Counted from the stretch's first letter, positions 16,370 to 26,085 are shown. The stretch is 64,000 bases of DNA from Paludibacteraceae bacterium (GCA_017646805.1 JAGCLW010000014.1:23817-87816); one strand, 5' to 3'. Made by a program: numbers and translations. Notes: a model not told the origin generated them from the sequence alone.

Positions 16370-17998
16370 ATGGAACAAACAAAACAATCACTTATCAACG
16401 AACTTAAACAACGTGTTTCGGACAGAATCTTGGAGCAGACCAACGCAGACTTGCTCATCAAGCTGATAAACAACGCCGATTCGCTCGACGAGGCGATAAA
16501 TATTGCGGCTCTCGGCACAACCTACAAACGTACTGGCTTACACTTCGACAAACGTCTGGAGAAGATGAGCAACACCATCAAATATTTCAAAAAAAACGAA
16601 ACGCTCTCTTTCCACACCGACGACAACAAACCCACTCACAAACTTATCATAGGCGACAATTACGAAGCGTTGCAAAACCTTCTGATACAATACCGTGGCA
16701 AGGTCAATGTGATTTACATAGATCCACCATACGGGAAAGACTCCATGGGCGAATTTGCCGCAACCAACTACAACAACGCCATCACACGAGACAACCTCCT
16801 CTCTATGCTCTACCCACGTCTGCAACTCGCAAAGCAACTTTTGAGCGATGACGGGGTGATTTTTTGTTCGATAGACGATAAGAATCAGGCGTATGTGAAG
16901 TGTTTGATGGATGAGGTGATTGGGGAAGGTAATTTTATTGCTTGTGCACCACGAAAAACAGGTGCTGGTGATGCTGCAACAAGATCTTCTTCCGAACTCA
17001 GAAAACCTTTTGATTACTTGCTCATTTATAAAAGAGGAAATGACACAGAACTGCAAAAGAAAATTGTAGGAGAAAAAGAATATAAATATTGTGACAAGTT
17101 GGGTAATTATAAATTGGATAAGTTTCAAGCAAGTGGTTCTGACGCGACAAGAAAAGCACGTCCTAATTTATATTATCCAATTTATGTAACTAAAAACAGC
17201 TTGTTATCATTAAAAAAGACAGAGGATTGTATAAAAACAATATTACCACAAAAAATTAATGGCGAGGATGGTCGTTGGATGTGGAAACCAGAAAAGTTCG
17301 AAAAAGACAAAGATGATTATCTTTTTTGCGATGGAACATGCATTTTTCGTAAGACATATTATGATGAAGATGAGGACCAAAATATATATCAAGTAGAAAA
17401 AGCTTGGATTGATGGAGGCGAATTCCGAAATGCGAAAGGAACTTCTGATTTGAGTGAAATAATAAGTAAAAACATATTCAAAAATCCAAAGCCAATAGCT
17501 TTAGTTGAGTGGTGTATAAATCTTGTACCTAAAAAGGATAATCAAATAATCCTCGATTTCTTTGGTGGTAGTGGTACAACTGGGCATGCTGTTCTTGACC
17601 TAAATCGTTCAGAGAAAAAAGAGGGAAATTTACTCGAAGATAGCCAAGAAGAAGGCAACCGCACCTTTATCCTTTGTCAGCTAAACGAAAAGACAGAGAC
17701 CACACCCAACGGCATCGCCTACGATGTGACTTCAAAGCGTCTTAAGCGCATCATGACCGGCGAATGCTACGACGGCTCAAAAGACTTTAAGTGGCTCGAA
17801 AAGAATGAGCCTTACGGCGGCAACCTTGATGTCTATGAGATTGACAGCGTGAGCAACTTTGAATGGACAGAGGGCAAAACACCTTTCGACGTGATAGATG
17901 AAACGCTCTACGGCAAAGAGAAATTTGCGTCCGTGAGAGAGAAGATTGAGTGGGTTTGCGGCAATTTCGACAAAACGCAAAAGTATCTGAAAAGCTAA
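16370..17998 (+). CDS. Type III restriction-modification methyltransferase (Mod)
   Basis: A 542-aa DNA adenine-N6 methyltransferase of the beta group: the catalytic motif DPPY (residues 118-121) precedes the SAM-binding motif FGGSGTTGHA (about 398-407). Between them is the target-recognition region. Together with the downstream helicase/nuclease it forms a type III system, in which Mod reads and methylates an asymmetric site. The middle of the gene (about 16920-17640) is clearly more AT-rich than the flanks, as if the recognition region had been exchanged. Start is the ATG at 16370; it is 17 nt before res. Confidence 0.92.
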   Translation: MEQTKQSLINELKQRVSDRILEQTNADLLIKLINNADSLDEAINIAALGTTYKRTGLHFDKRLEKMSNTIKYFKKNETLSFHTDDNKPTHKLIIGDNYEALQNLLIQYRGKVNVIYIDPPYGKDSMGEFAATNYNNAITRDNLLSMLYPRLQLAKQLLSDDGVIFCSIDDKNQAYVKCLMDEVIGEGNFIACAPRKTGAGDAATRSSSELRKPFDYLLIYKRGNDTELQKKIVGEKEYKYCDKLGNYKLDKFQASGSDATRKARPNLYYPIYVTKNSLLSLKKTEDCIKTILPQKINGEDGRWMWKPEKFEKDKDDYLFCDGTCIFRKTYYDEDEDQNIYQVEKAWIDGGEFRNAKGTSDLSEIISKNIFKNPKPIALVEWCINLVPKKDNQIILDFFGGSGTTGHAVLDLNRSEKKEGNLLEDSQEEGNRTFILCQLNEKTETTPNGIAYDVTSKRLKRIMTGECYDGSKDFKWLEKNEPYGGNLDVYEIDSVSNFEWTEGKTPFDVIDETLYGKEKFASVREKIEWVCGNFDKTQKYLKS

Positions 17999-18015
17999 AC
18001 GAGGAGGAGTAAGTT

Positions 18016-19917
18016 ATGTTACAAGAGGCTAAAGATTTACAAAACCGTGCGGTGACGCAATTGGTTAGCGCGCTTTCGCAAGGAAAGAAAGAGTACACCT
18101 TCCGCGCCCCAACCGGCAGCGGAAAGACCTACATGATGGCAGACTTCATGAATCGCATACTTGCTTTGCAAAGCAATGTGGTGTTTTTGGTGTCGTCGCT
18201 CTCCAAAAGCGAGCTGGCGGAGCAGAACTACAACTCCTTTTGCGCATTGAGCCAGAACGGAACATTCCCCCACTTGAATCCCTATCTGATAAGTTCGGAG
18301 ACAAGCGGAGAGGGCGCGTTGCATATCCCTACAGACTACAACGTCTATGTCTTGCCGCGAGACCTTTACAAGGAGAAGAGCCGACTTAAAGAGGAAGGAA
18401 CGTTTCTGAACTTTCTGCAAACAATAAAACAAGCAAGTAAATCAATTTATGTTATCAAAGATGAATGCCACATAGCGACAAAAAATTTAAACGAACTAAA
18501 TAAATATTTTTCCGTAATTATCAATTTTTCGGCAACGCCAAAATTATCACAAGGACAATTACCGGACGTAGAAATATCAAACAATGATGCAGTAAAAGCA
18601 AAATTGATCAAAACAATCGAACATTCGGACAATGTAGAAAGTTTGGATTCAATAGAAAAGAAAAACAAAAATTTAGATGCGGCACTTGATAAGTTTGAAG
18701 AAATAAAACAACATTACAACAACAAATTAGCGGTAAATCCGTGTTTTATCATTCAAATATCAAACAAAGACCAAGCAGAAGAAGAGTTGCAAAATGTGAT
18801 TTTCCCTACCCTCAACAATATCAAACACCAAGATTTGAAGTGGGTTTACATTACGGGCGATAAGACGGGCAAAGGTTGCAAAACCAATGACTCAGGACTA
18901 AATAAGTTGCCAGTATCAAAATGGAAAGAGTATATGAAGCCCAAAGAGTCGAGCATCTCTGTGATTATTTTCAAGATGGTGATTTCTGAAGGGTGGGATA
19001 TACCTCGTGCTTGTATGCTTTATCAGGTGCGAGACACGAGAAGCAAGCAACTTGACGAACAAGTGATGGGACGTGTGCGTCGTAATCCTCGATTGTTGGA
19101 TTTTGATAAGCTTCCTAAAGATGCACAATATTTAGCTTGTACGGCGTGGGTTTGGGGAATCATGCCACAAGATATAGAATTGCCCAAACAAGTTCATTTG
19201 GTTCGTAATAGCGGAATAGAAGAAACGTTGAAAATATCTCCAACGAAATTAAAAAAAATTGCATCGTCAAGAACTTTTAATGTGGCAAAATTCATAAAAA
19301 AACAACGAGATAACCGATTGACACACAAAAGTATTTTTGAAATGCACCGCCAATTATCGACTTGCAACAACGAAATTCAAGAATTGTGTTATTCGTATGC
19401 AAAAACCTTTGACAAATGGCGAAAATTCATCGAAAACATAGACAAAATAAAACAAAAATACAATTCGTATATCTGTGATTATCAAAAAAGTATGATTGTA
19501 GAAAATGCCGTCAGTTTTCCATTGGTGAGTTATTACAACAACAACGAAAAAACGCTCACCATCGACGATTGGATTTGGTGTCGTAAAGATGGCGATGAAT
19601 TTTCGTTTGATAGTGATGCAGAAAAAAAATGGGCAGAATTACTAAAAGACATTCGTCAACAAGCAATCGGACAAACCAATTTGTTGGCGAACAATAAATT
19701 TCTTTGGGGCAAAAATTTTCCAATGAATTCTGAAATCAAATTTGAATATTTTTTAGATGGCATTCATTCTTCCTATCCCGACTTTATCATGAAAGATAAA
19801 CGAGGAAAAATTCACATTTTTGAGGTAAAGAGCGTCAATCAATCAGCAAATATGACCATCAATACTGAAGAATATGAAAAAAAAGTATATGCATTAAAAT
19901 CATGTTATACAGAATGA
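18016..19917 (+). CDS. Type III restriction subunit (Res), cut short by in-frame TGA
   Basis: The ATP-dependent translocase/endonuclease partner of Mod. Helicase motifs: Walker A APTGSGKT (residues 31-38), DECH (149-152), SAT (172-174) and the arginine motif QLDEQVMGRVRRNPR. A PD-(D/E)xK nuclease follows near the end: PDF at 588-590 and EVK at 603-605. A GAGGAGG Shine-Dalgarno sequence precedes the ATG at 18016. At 633 aa it is short for the family, and the frame stops at TGA 19915-19917 although coding-like sequence continues in the same frame to 20043. All catalytic motifs lie before the stop. Base composition alternates along the gene (richer in GC before about 18420, then AT-rich, then mixed), suggesting recombination. 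Confidence 0.88.
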   Translation: MLQEAKDLQNRAVTQLVSALSQGKKEYTFRAPTGSGKTYMMADFMNRILALQSNVVFLVSSLSKSELAEQNYNSFCALSQNGTFPHLNPYLISSETSGEGALHIPTDYNVYVLPRDLYKEKSRLKEEGTFLNFLQTIKQASKSIYVIKDECHIATKNLNELNKYFSVIINFSATPKLSQGQLPDVEISNNDAVKAKLIKTIEHSDNVESLDSIEKKNKNLDAALDKFEEIKQHYNNKLAVNPCFIIQISNKDQAEEELQNVIFPTLNNIKHQDLKWVYITGDKTGKGCKTNDSGLNKLPVSKWKEYMKPKESSISVIIFKMVISEGWDIPRACMLYQVRDTRSKQLDEQVMGRVRRNPRLLDFDKLPKDAQYLACTAWVWGIMPQDIELPKQVHLVRNSGIEETLKISPTKLKKIASSRTFNVAKFIKKQRDNRLTHKSIFEMHRQLSTCNNEIQELCYSYAKTFDKWRKFIENIDKIKQKYNSYICDYQKSMIVENAVSFPLVSYYNNNEKTLTIDDWIWCRKDGDEFSFDSDAEKKWAELLKDIRQQAIGQTNLLANNKFLWGKNFPMNSEIKFEYFLDGIHSSYPDFIMKDKRGKIHIFEVKSVNQSANMTINTEEYEKKVYALKSCYTE

Positions 19918-20043
19918 TCAAAAAAGACGAAACATATTTTTTATCTTCCAATTTTAGCCGGGAATACATGGCAAATCACAAAATATGAAAACGGCGAAGA
20001 AAGTTTGTTGGATAAGCAAAGTTTCAAACAAAGTTTTTCTTAA
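19918..20043 (+). pseudogene. Detached C-terminal end of Res, after an in-frame TGA
   Basis: Reading on in the res frame past the TGA at 19915-19917 gives 41 sense codons before TAA at 20041-20043. The product reads like the normal end of a Res protein: a hydrophobic strand HIFYLPILAG, then NTWQITKYENGEESLLDKQ. The simplest reading is a nonsense mutation (for example TGC or TGT to TGA). TGA is a genuine stop elsewhere in this window (15443, 34654, 37886), so a changed genetic code is not the explanation. Confidence 0.75.
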
Positions 20044-20059
20044 ATCAGAAACAAAGAAA

Positions 20060-20083
20060 GGATAGTTCGCTATCCTTTTTTTA
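20060..20083 (+). terminator. Terminator after res
   Basis: The stem GGATAG/CTATCC is closed by a TTCG tetraloop (20066-20069) and followed by seven T. It ends the R-M transcript. Confidence 0.9.
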
Positions 20084-20109
20084 TTGACTTATTTTTTCAA
20101 AAAAAATCG

Positions 20110-20117
20110 TATCTTTG
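20110..20117 (+). promoter_or_regulatory. Bacteroidota promoter for tsaB
   Basis: TATCTTTG at the -7 position, with TTGACTT about 22 bp upstream (20084-20090) as the -33 element. The ATG at 20149 follows 31 nt later. Confidence 0.7.
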
Positions 20118-20148
20118 TCTGTGTTTAAACCAAACAAAAATTGACAAA

Positions 20149-20847
20149 ATGATACTCTGCATAGAAACAAGTTCTAAAGTCTGTTCGGTTTCGATATGCA
20201 ACGACAACGAAATCTTGTTCAACAAAGAAAATCATGACGGACTAAAACATGCCGAACAACTACCCTTGTTCGTGCAAGAAGCACTCCAATTTTGCAGACA
20301 ACAAAAAATAAATCTACAAGCAATAGCCGTAAGTTCAGGACCGGGATCTTACACCGGATTACGCATCGGTGTTAGCACGGCAAAAGGACTATGTTTCGGA
20401 CTCAATCTTCCTCTCATAGCAATCGGAACATTACGCATTATGGCAGACTCTGTCCAACAATTCGTCGCACAACAATCAAACGCAAACAACACGCTCCTTT
20501 GCCCAATGCTCGACGCACGACGAATGGAAGTATACACCGCTTTGATTGACACAAAAAACAATATCATCGAACCGGAACATGCAAAAATCATAGACGAAAA
20601 CAGTTTTTCTCATCAATTGAGCAATCAAACAATTTATTTCTTTGGCGACGGAATGGACAAATGTAAACCATTGCTTTCAACCTCAATCAATGCACAATTT
20701 GTCGAAAACATATTCCCTTTAGCCAAAAACATGGGATCGCTGGCAAAACAAGCCTACGACAATCAACAATTTGAAAACGTTGCTTATTACGAACCTTTTT
20801 ACCTAAAAGACTTCATTGCAACAACCCCTAAAAAACAATGTTTCTAA
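20149..20847 (+). CDS. tsaB: tRNA threonylcarbamoyladenosine biosynthesis protein TsaB
   Basis: TsaB is the ASKHA-fold partner of TsaD and TsaE in forming t6A37 on tRNAs that read ANN codons. The 232-aa protein has the N-terminal ILCIETSSKVCSVSI strand, the family motif SSGPGSYTGLRIGVSTAKGL (about residues 63-82) and PMLDARRMEVYTA. Length is normal. It starts a plus-strand unit with the DUF4290 gene (12 nt later) and murA. Confidence 0.93.
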   Translation: MILCIETSSKVCSVSICNDNEILFNKENHDGLKHAEQLPLFVQEALQFCRQQKINLQAIAVSSGPGSYTGLRIGVSTAKGLCFGLNLPLIAIGTLRIMADSVQQFVAQQSNANNTLLCPMLDARRMEVYTALIDTKNNIIEPEHAKIIDENSFSHQLSNQTIYFFGDGMDKCKPLLSTSINAQFVENIFPLAKNMGSLAKQAYDNQQFENVAYYEPFYLKDFIATTPKKQCF

Positions 20848-20859
20848 AAAAATTTCTCA

Positions 20860-21429
20860 ATGAATTATCAAAAACGAACCGAACTTATCTTACCTGAATA
20901 TGGTCGAAACATACAAAAAATGGTCGATCATGCACTGACTCTCACCGACAAAACCGAACGTACTCGTTGCATCAATACAATCATCGACACGATGGGCAAC
21001 TTGTTTCCATACCTTCGTGACACACCCGACTTTCGTCACAAACTCTGGGATCATTTAGCCATCATGGCCAACTATCAATTAGACATCGAAAGTCCGTATC
21101 CATTGACTACTTTGGCAGAAAAACGAAACGAAAAACCCAACCAAATAAAATACAAAAACTCCGGTATAAAAATCCGTCATTATGGTAGAAACACCGAAGA
21201 AATGATTAACGTTGCGTTGAAAATCGAAAATAAAGAAGAACAACGAAAATTTTTGCAAACATTGGCAAATTACATGAAAAAAAGTTATTTGCAATGGAAC
21301 AAAGAACTTGTCAACGACGAACAAATCATCAATGATATAGAAAAATTGAGCGACGGAAAAATCAACATCACCACTCAAGATATAAAAATCCGACACAGTC
21401 GAGATTTTTTACAAAAAAAGAAAAAATAA
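20860..21429 (+). CDS. DUF4290 protein
   Basis: A 189-aa soluble protein of the DUF4290 family, which is found in Bacteroidota, usually just before murA as here. The conserved N-terminal portion has LPEYGRNIQKMV (residues 11-22), CINTIIDTMGNLFPYLRD and the KLWDHLAIM segment; the C-terminal portion is helical and rich in Lys and Glu. No catalytic motif stands out and the role is unknown. It is 25 nt before murA, so a link to peptidoglycan synthesis is possible but rests on synteny only. Confidence 0.85.
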   Translation: MNYQKRTELILPEYGRNIQKMVDHALTLTDKTERTRCINTIIDTMGNLFPYLRDTPDFRHKLWDHLAIMANYQLDIESPYPLTTLAEKRNEKPNQIKYKNSGIKIRHYGRNTEEMINVALKIENKEEQRKFLQTLANYMKKSYLQWNKELVNDEQIINDIEKLSDGKINITTQDIKIRHSRDFLQKKKK

Positions 21430-21454
21430 TGTCTCACCATAAAAACAAAATCAC

Positions 21455-22759
21455 ATGTCGGCATTTAGAATCGAAGGCGGTCACCGCCTAAAAGGCGAAA
21501 TAGAAGTACAAGGAGCAAAAAATGAAGCATTGCAAATTTTATGTGCCACACTTCTAACTCCCGAAGAAGTCGTTATAAAAAACATTCCGGACATTTTAGA
21601 TATAAACAATTTAATCTCATTGCTACAAGACATTGGAGTAAAAGTCAAATCCTTAGGAGGCGGAACATACTCTTTCAGAGCAAATGAAATTAACATGGAC
21701 TATCTCAATACGGCAGACTTTTTCAAAAAAAGTGCTTCCCTTCGAGGTTCGGTCATGCTTGTCGGACCATTAGTAGCTCGATTTGGTTATGCAATTATTC
21801 CAAAACCGGGAGGTGACAAAATCGGTCGTCGCCGACTTGATACCCACTTTGAAGGAATCCAAAAACTCGGTGCAGAATTTTTCTACAATGCCGACAAACA
21901 ACAATACGAAATTTCGAGAAAAGAACTCAAAGGTTGTTACATGCTTTTAGACGAAGCTTCAGTCACAGGAACAGCAAACATCGTAATGACAGCCGTCTTG
22001 GCAAAAGGAAAAACAACCATTTACAATGCCGCATGCGAACCCTATCTACAACAACTTTGCAAAATGCTCAACGCCATGGGAGCAAAAATCAGTGGCATAG
22101 GAAGCAATCTACTCCACATCGAAGGCGTTGAAACCCTCAACGGTTGCACTCACACGATTCTCCCCGACATGATTGAAGTCGGTTCATTCATCGGACTTGC
22201 CGCAATGACAGGGAGCGAAATCACAATAAAAAATACAGCATACGACGAACTCGGAATCATACCGCAATCATTCTCACGATTAGGAATAAAAATGGAACGA
22301 CGAGGAGATGACATATTCATTCCTCAACAAGATTCTTACACAATAGAAAGCTTTATCGACGGCTCAATCATGACCATTGCCGACGCTCCTTGGCCGGGAC
22401 TGACTCCCGACTTGTTAAGCGTACTGTTAGTCGTAGCGACCAAAGCAAAAGGAAGCGTTTTGATTCATCAAAAAATGTTTGAAAGTCGCCTCTTCTTTGT
22501 CGACAAACTAATCGACATGGGAGCACAAATCATCTTATGCGATCCGCATAGAGCAACCGTTATCGGACTTGGAGATCAATTCAAACTTCGTCCGGCTCGC
22601 ATGTCTTCTCCCGATATTCGTGCAGGAATCGCATTACTAATTGCCGCTCTTTGTGCCGACGGAGTTAGCATAATAGAAAACATCTCACAAATCGATCGAG
22701 GTTATCAAGATATAGACAAACGACTTCGAGCATTAGGAGCAAAAATAGAAAGAATATAA
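21455..22759 (+). CDS. murA: UDP-N-acetylglucosamine 1-carboxyvinyltransferase (Asp-type MurA)
   Basis: Transfers enolpyruvate from PEP to UDP-GlcNAc, the first committed step of peptidoglycan synthesis. The 434-aa protein has the N-terminal GAKNEALQI motif (K22/N23), the SLRGSVMLVGPLVAR region and the C-terminal RAGIALLIAAL segment. The active-site loop reads PKPGGDKIGRRRLD: Asp121 stands where most MurA enzymes have the Cys that fosfomycin alkylates. Enzymes with Asp here (known from mycobacteria and chlamydiae) are active and insensitive to fosfomycin. A terminator follows. Confidence 0.96.
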   Translation: MSAFRIEGGHRLKGEIEVQGAKNEALQILCATLLTPEEVVIKNIPDILDINNLISLLQDIGVKVKSLGGGTYSFRANEINMDYLNTADFFKKSASLRGSVMLVGPLVARFGYAIIPKPGGDKIGRRRLDTHFEGIQKLGAEFFYNADKQQYEISRKELKGCYMLLDEASVTGTANIVMTAVLAKGKTTIYNAACEPYLQQLCKMLNAMGAKISGIGSNLLHIEGVETLNGCTHTILPDMIEVGSFIGLAAMTGSEITIKNTAYDELGIIPQSFSRLGIKMERRGDDIFIPQQDSYTIESFIDGSIMTIADAPWPGLTPDLLSVLLVVATKAKGSVLIHQKMFESRLFFVDKLIDMGAQIILCDPHRATVIGLGDQFKLRPARMSSPDIRAGIALLIAALCADGVSIIENISQIDRGYQDIDKRLRALGAKIERI

Positions 22760-22770
22760 AAAAAACTAAA

Positions 22771-22806
22771 AAGGTGACACACTAAAAAAAGTGTCACCTT
22801 TTTTTA
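22771..22806 (+). terminator. Terminator after murA
   Basis: A perfect 10-bp stem AAGGTGACAC (22771-22780) / GTGTCACCTT (22791-22800), loop of 10, followed by a T-run. Confidence 0.92.
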
Positions 22807-22899
22807 TTAAAAATATTCACTTTAAATCATCTTTATACATCTTTATTGCATAATAAAAACATTTTATTGTATATTTTTTATAATCATCAATAAAATTAC

Positions 22900-22907
22900 T
22901 ATATTTG
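22900..22907 (+). promoter_or_regulatory. Bacteroidota -7 box for lysS
   Basis: TATATTTG matches TAnnTTTG and lies 45 nt before the chosen ATG at 22953. Because it overlaps the upstream ATG at 22905, that earlier codon would lie at or before the transcription start and cannot be the true start. Confidence 0.65.
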
Positions 22908-22952
22908 CACGTTTTTATATTTTTTATAACAAAAATAACTAAAAAAACGTCA

Positions 22953-24665
22953 ATGGAACTTAGCGAACAAGAGATAATCAGACGAAACAGTCTACAAAAT
23001 TTAAGAAATTTAGGTATCGAACCCTATCCTGCTGCGGAATATCCGGTATCAGACTATTCTGCAAATATAAAAAACACATTCAAAGACGAAGATCCAATAA
23101 AGGAAGTTTGCATTGCAGGACGACTAATGAGTCGTCGTATCATGGGGAAAGCTTCATTTATCGAACTACAAGATGCTCAAGGACGTATTCAAGTCTATAT
23201 CAGTCGTGACGACATCAATACGGAAGAACAACCGGAAATGTACAACACCGTGTTTAAAAAACTATTAGACATCGGAGACTTTATCGGTATCAAAGGATTT
23301 GTTTTTCGTACCCAAATGGGCGAAATTTCCGTTCATGCAAAACAACTTGACGTTCTTAGCAAATCGCTTAGACCACTTCCAATTGTAAAATATAAAGATG
23401 GTGTAGCTTACGACAAATTTGACGATCCGGAACTTCGTTACAGACAACGCTACGTAGACCTTGTCGTAAATGACGAAGTAAAAGATATTTTCATCAAACG
23501 AAGCAAAGTATATAGCTCAATGCGTGAATACTTCAACAGCAAAGGCTATATGGAAGTAGAAACTCCTATGCTTCAATCAATTGCCGGAGGAGCAAGTGCT
23601 CGCCCATTCATCACACACCACAATGCTCTCAACATTCCTCTATACATGCGTATAGCGAGCGAATTATACCTAAAACGCTTAATCGTCGGAGGCTTTGAAG
23701 GTGTTTATGAAATCGGAAAAAATTTCCGAAACGAAGGAATGGACCGAACTCACAATCCGGAATTCACTTGTATGGAAATCTACGTTGCATACAAAGATTA
23801 CAATTGGATGATGGATTTCACAGAAAAAATGCTTGAAAAAATTTGTTTAGACGTCAATGGCACAACAGAAGTTGTTGTCGATAACAAAACAATTAGTTTC
23901 AAAGCACCTTTTCGTCGAGTAACAATGCTTGATTCCATTAAAGAATTTACAGGATACGATCTTAACGGAAAAAGCGAATCCGAAATTCGAGAAATCTGTA
24001 AAGCACTCAAAATGGAAATTGATGACACGATGGGAAAAGGAAAATTGATTGATGAAATTTTTGGAGAATTCTGCGAAGGAAATTACATTCAACCGACATT
24101 CATCACCGATTATCCTATCGAAATGTCTCCTCTCACAAAAAAACATCGTGACAATCCTGCTCTTACAGAACGATTTGAATTGATGGTCAACGGAAAAGAA
24201 TTGTGCAACGCATATTCCGAACTAAACGATCCAATAGATCAGCTCGAACGCTTTGAAGAACAAATGCGACTAAGCGAAAAAGGAGACGATGAAGCGATGA
24301 TTATCGACAAAGATTTTGTTCGTGCCCTTGAATATGGAATGCCTCCAACATCTGGTATGGGAATCGGAATGGATCGCTTAACCATGTTGATGACCGGTCA
24401 AACAACCATTCAAGAAGTTCTCTTCTTTCCACAAATGAAACCGGAAAAAGTAAAGACAAAGGACTCAAACGACAAATATATCGCCATTGGAATCGCAGAA
24501 GAATGGATCGAAACTCTACAAAAATTAGGTTTTGACACGGTCAACAAACTGAAAGGACAAAATCCAAACAAACTATTCCAAGATCTTTGTAGTTATAACA
24601 AAAAAAATAAATTAGGATTAAACAATCCAAAAGTTGACGAAATAAAACTTTGGGTACAAGAATAA
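22953..24665 (+). CDS. lysS: Lysyl-tRNA synthetase, class II
   Basis: Charges tRNA-Lys. The start is set at 22953 ([14 protein letters not shown]), giving 570 aa; an in-frame ATG at 22905 falls on the promoter. The N-terminal OB-fold anticodon-binding domain (about residues 40-150) contains the [20 protein letters not shown] region. The class II catalytic core follows, with motif 2 [16 protein letters not shown] and motif 3 [15 protein letters not shown]. About 60-70 residues after motif 3 (ending [11 protein letters not shown]) extend beyond the ~500-aa E. coli protein, a feature of Bacteroidota LysRS. The malic enzyme gene follows 38 nt later. Confidence 0.95.
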   Translation: MELSEQEIIRRNSLQNLRNLGIEPYPAAEYPVSDYSANIKNTFKDEDPIKEVCIAGRLMSRRIMGKASFIELQDAQGRIQVYISRDDINTEEQPEMYNTVFKKLLDIGDFIGIKGFVFRTQMGEISVHAKQLDVLSKSLRPLPIVKYKDGVAYDKFDDPELRYRQRYVDLVVNDEVKDIFIKRSKVYSSMREYFNSKGYMEVETPMLQSIAGGASARPFITHHNALNIPLYMRIASELYLKRLIVGGFEGVYEIGKNFRNEGMDRTHNPEFTCMEIYVAYKDYNWMMDFTEKMLEKICLDVNGTTEVVVDNKTISFKAPFRRVTMLDSIKEFTGYDLNGKSESEIREICKALKMEIDDTMGKGKLIDEIFGEFCEGNYIQPTFITDYPIEMSPLTKKHRDNPALTERFELMVNGKELCNAYSELNDPIDQLERFEEQMRLSEKGDDEAMIIDKDFVRALEYGMPPTSGMGIGMDRLTMLMTGQTTIQEVLFFPQMKPEKVKTKDSNDKYIAIGIAEEWIETLQKLGFDTVNKLKGQNPNKLFQDLCSYNKKNKLGLNNPKVDEIKLWVQE

Positions 24666-24703
24666 AATTTTATACAAAAACAAATCAATAATACAAAAGT
24701 ACT

Positions 24704-25984
24704 ATGAGTTACACAGAACAAGAAGCATTGGACTATCACTCGCAAGGACGTCCTGGCAAAATTGCAGTAGTTCCGACAAAAGAAACCAATACACAAAAAG
24801 ATTTAGCATTGGCATACTCTCCCGGAGTTGCAAAACCATGTTTGAAAATACAAGAAAATCCGATGGACGTGTACAAATACACTGCAAAAGGAAATCTTGT
24901 AGCTGTTATTTCTAACGGAACAGCAGTCCTTGGATTAGGAAATATCGGTGCAATGGCGGGAAAACCCGTGATGGAAGGAAAAGGATTGCTTTTCAAAATA
25001 TTTGCAGATATTGATGTTTTTGATATTGAAATCAACGAAACAGACCCTGACAAATTTGTTGAAATTGTAAAAGCAATTGCACCAACATTTGGAGGAATCA
25101 ACCTTGAAGATATTAAAGCTCCTGAATGCTTCGAAATAGAAGAAAAACTAAAAGAAGTACTTGACATTCCAATGATGCACGATGACCAACACGGAACTGC
25201 AATCATTTCTTCAGCAGGATTGCTTAATGCGTTGGAAATTATCGGCAAAAATATTGAAGATATAAAAATCGTAGTCAACGGAGCCGGAGCAGCCGCAAAT
25301 TCTTGCACACGACTCTATATGGCTTTGGGAGCAAAAAAAGAAAACATCGTAATGTGTGACTCAAAAGGAGTAATCAACACAAAACGTACAGATTTGAACG
25401 ATCGTAAAAAACCTTTCGCTACAGATCGAGACATCAACACATTAGAAGAAGCAATCAAAGGTGCAGACGTATTTTTGGGTCTTTCTAAAGCTGACGTTCT
25501 TACTAAAGAAATGGTTCGCACGATGAACGAAAATCCAATCGTTTTCGCTCTTGCAAATCCAAATCCTGAAATTTCTTATCAAAATGCAATGGAAGCAAGA
25601 GAAGATATTCTTTATGCAACAGGTCGTAGCGACTACCCTAATCAAATCAACAATGTTCTTGGATTCCCTTATATATTCAGAGGAGCTCTTGACACAATGG
25701 CAACGACAATCAATGAAGAAATGAAAATTGCCGCAGTAAAAGCAATTGCCGCTTTAGCAAAAATGGACGTTCCAAAAGACGTGTTAAAAGCTTACGATGT
25801 TGAAAAATTAGAATTTGGAAAAGAATATTTTATTCCAAAACCTTTTGATACTCGCTTGATGGAAAATGTTTCGGCAGCAGTAGCAAAAGCAGCCATCGAA
25901 AGCGGTGTTGCTCGCAAAACAATCACTGATTGGGACGCTTACAAAGCTGAACTTCGTGCAAGAATGGAAAATCAAAAAAAATAA
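24704..25984 (+). CDS. Malic enzyme (no phosphotransacetylase domain)
   Basis: Oxidative decarboxylation of malate to pyruvate with NAD(P)+. The 426-aa protein is close to the N-terminal part of MaeB: N-terminal [11 protein letters not shown], the catalytic Tyr region [13 protein letters not shown], metal ligands in [12 protein letters not shown] and MHDDQHGTA, and the Rossmann motif [12 protein letters not shown]. It ends shortly after [20 protein letters not shown], so the ~330-residue phosphotransacetylase-like domain of full-length MaeB is absent. The stop is followed directly by a terminator, so no separate remnant is next to it. Short malic enzymes exist in many bacteria, so this may be the natural form. 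Confidence 0.93.
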   Translation: MSYTEQEALDYHSQGRPGKIAVVPTKETNTQKDLALAYSPGVAKPCLKIQENPMDVYKYTAKGNLVAVISNGTAVLGLGNIGAMAGKPVMEGKGLLFKIFADIDVFDIEINETDPDKFVEIVKAIAPTFGGINLEDIKAPECFEIEEKLKEVLDIPMMHDDQHGTAIISSAGLLNALEIIGKNIEDIKIVVNGAGAAANSCTRLYMALGAKKENIVMCDSKGVINTKRTDLNDRKKPFATDRDINTLEEAIKGADVFLGLSKADVLTKEMVRTMNENPIVFALANPNPEISYQNAMEAREDILYATGRSDYPNQINNVLGFPYIFRGALDTMATTINEEMKIAAVKAIAALAKMDVPKDVLKAYDVEKLEFGKEYFIPKPFDTRLMENVSAAVAKAAIESGVARKTITDWDAYKAELRARMENQKK

Positions 25985-26019
25985 ATTGAAAAATTTTTTA
26001 TTCTAAATTTATACAACAG

Positions 26020-26063
26020 ATAGTAGAAAAATTATTTAACCAAGTAATTTTTCTACTATTTTT
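26020..26063 (+). terminator. Terminator after the malic enzyme gene
   Basis: A 15-bp perfect inverted repeat (26020-26034 and 26045-26059, core GTAGAAAAAT / ATTTTTCTAC), loop of 10, ends in TTTTT. Confidence 0.9.
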
Positions 26064-26085
26064 ATAAATTCTAACTTAGAAAACC

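Noticed and set aside
16163..16387. A 74-codon minus-strand frame across the R-M leader
   Set aside because: It spans the hairpins and overlaps the start of mod, has no promoter or ribosome site, and its sequence is explained by the inverted repeats.
19915..19917. TGA in res read as a sense codon through a changed genetic code or selenocysteine
   Set aside because: TGA ends other well-defined genes here (15443, 34654, 37886), and no selenocysteine insertion hairpin is evident after it.
24736..25308. A 190-codon minus-strand frame
   Set aside because: It lies entirely antisense to the malic enzyme gene, whose frame is certain, and its product is low-complexity Ser/Ile-rich.
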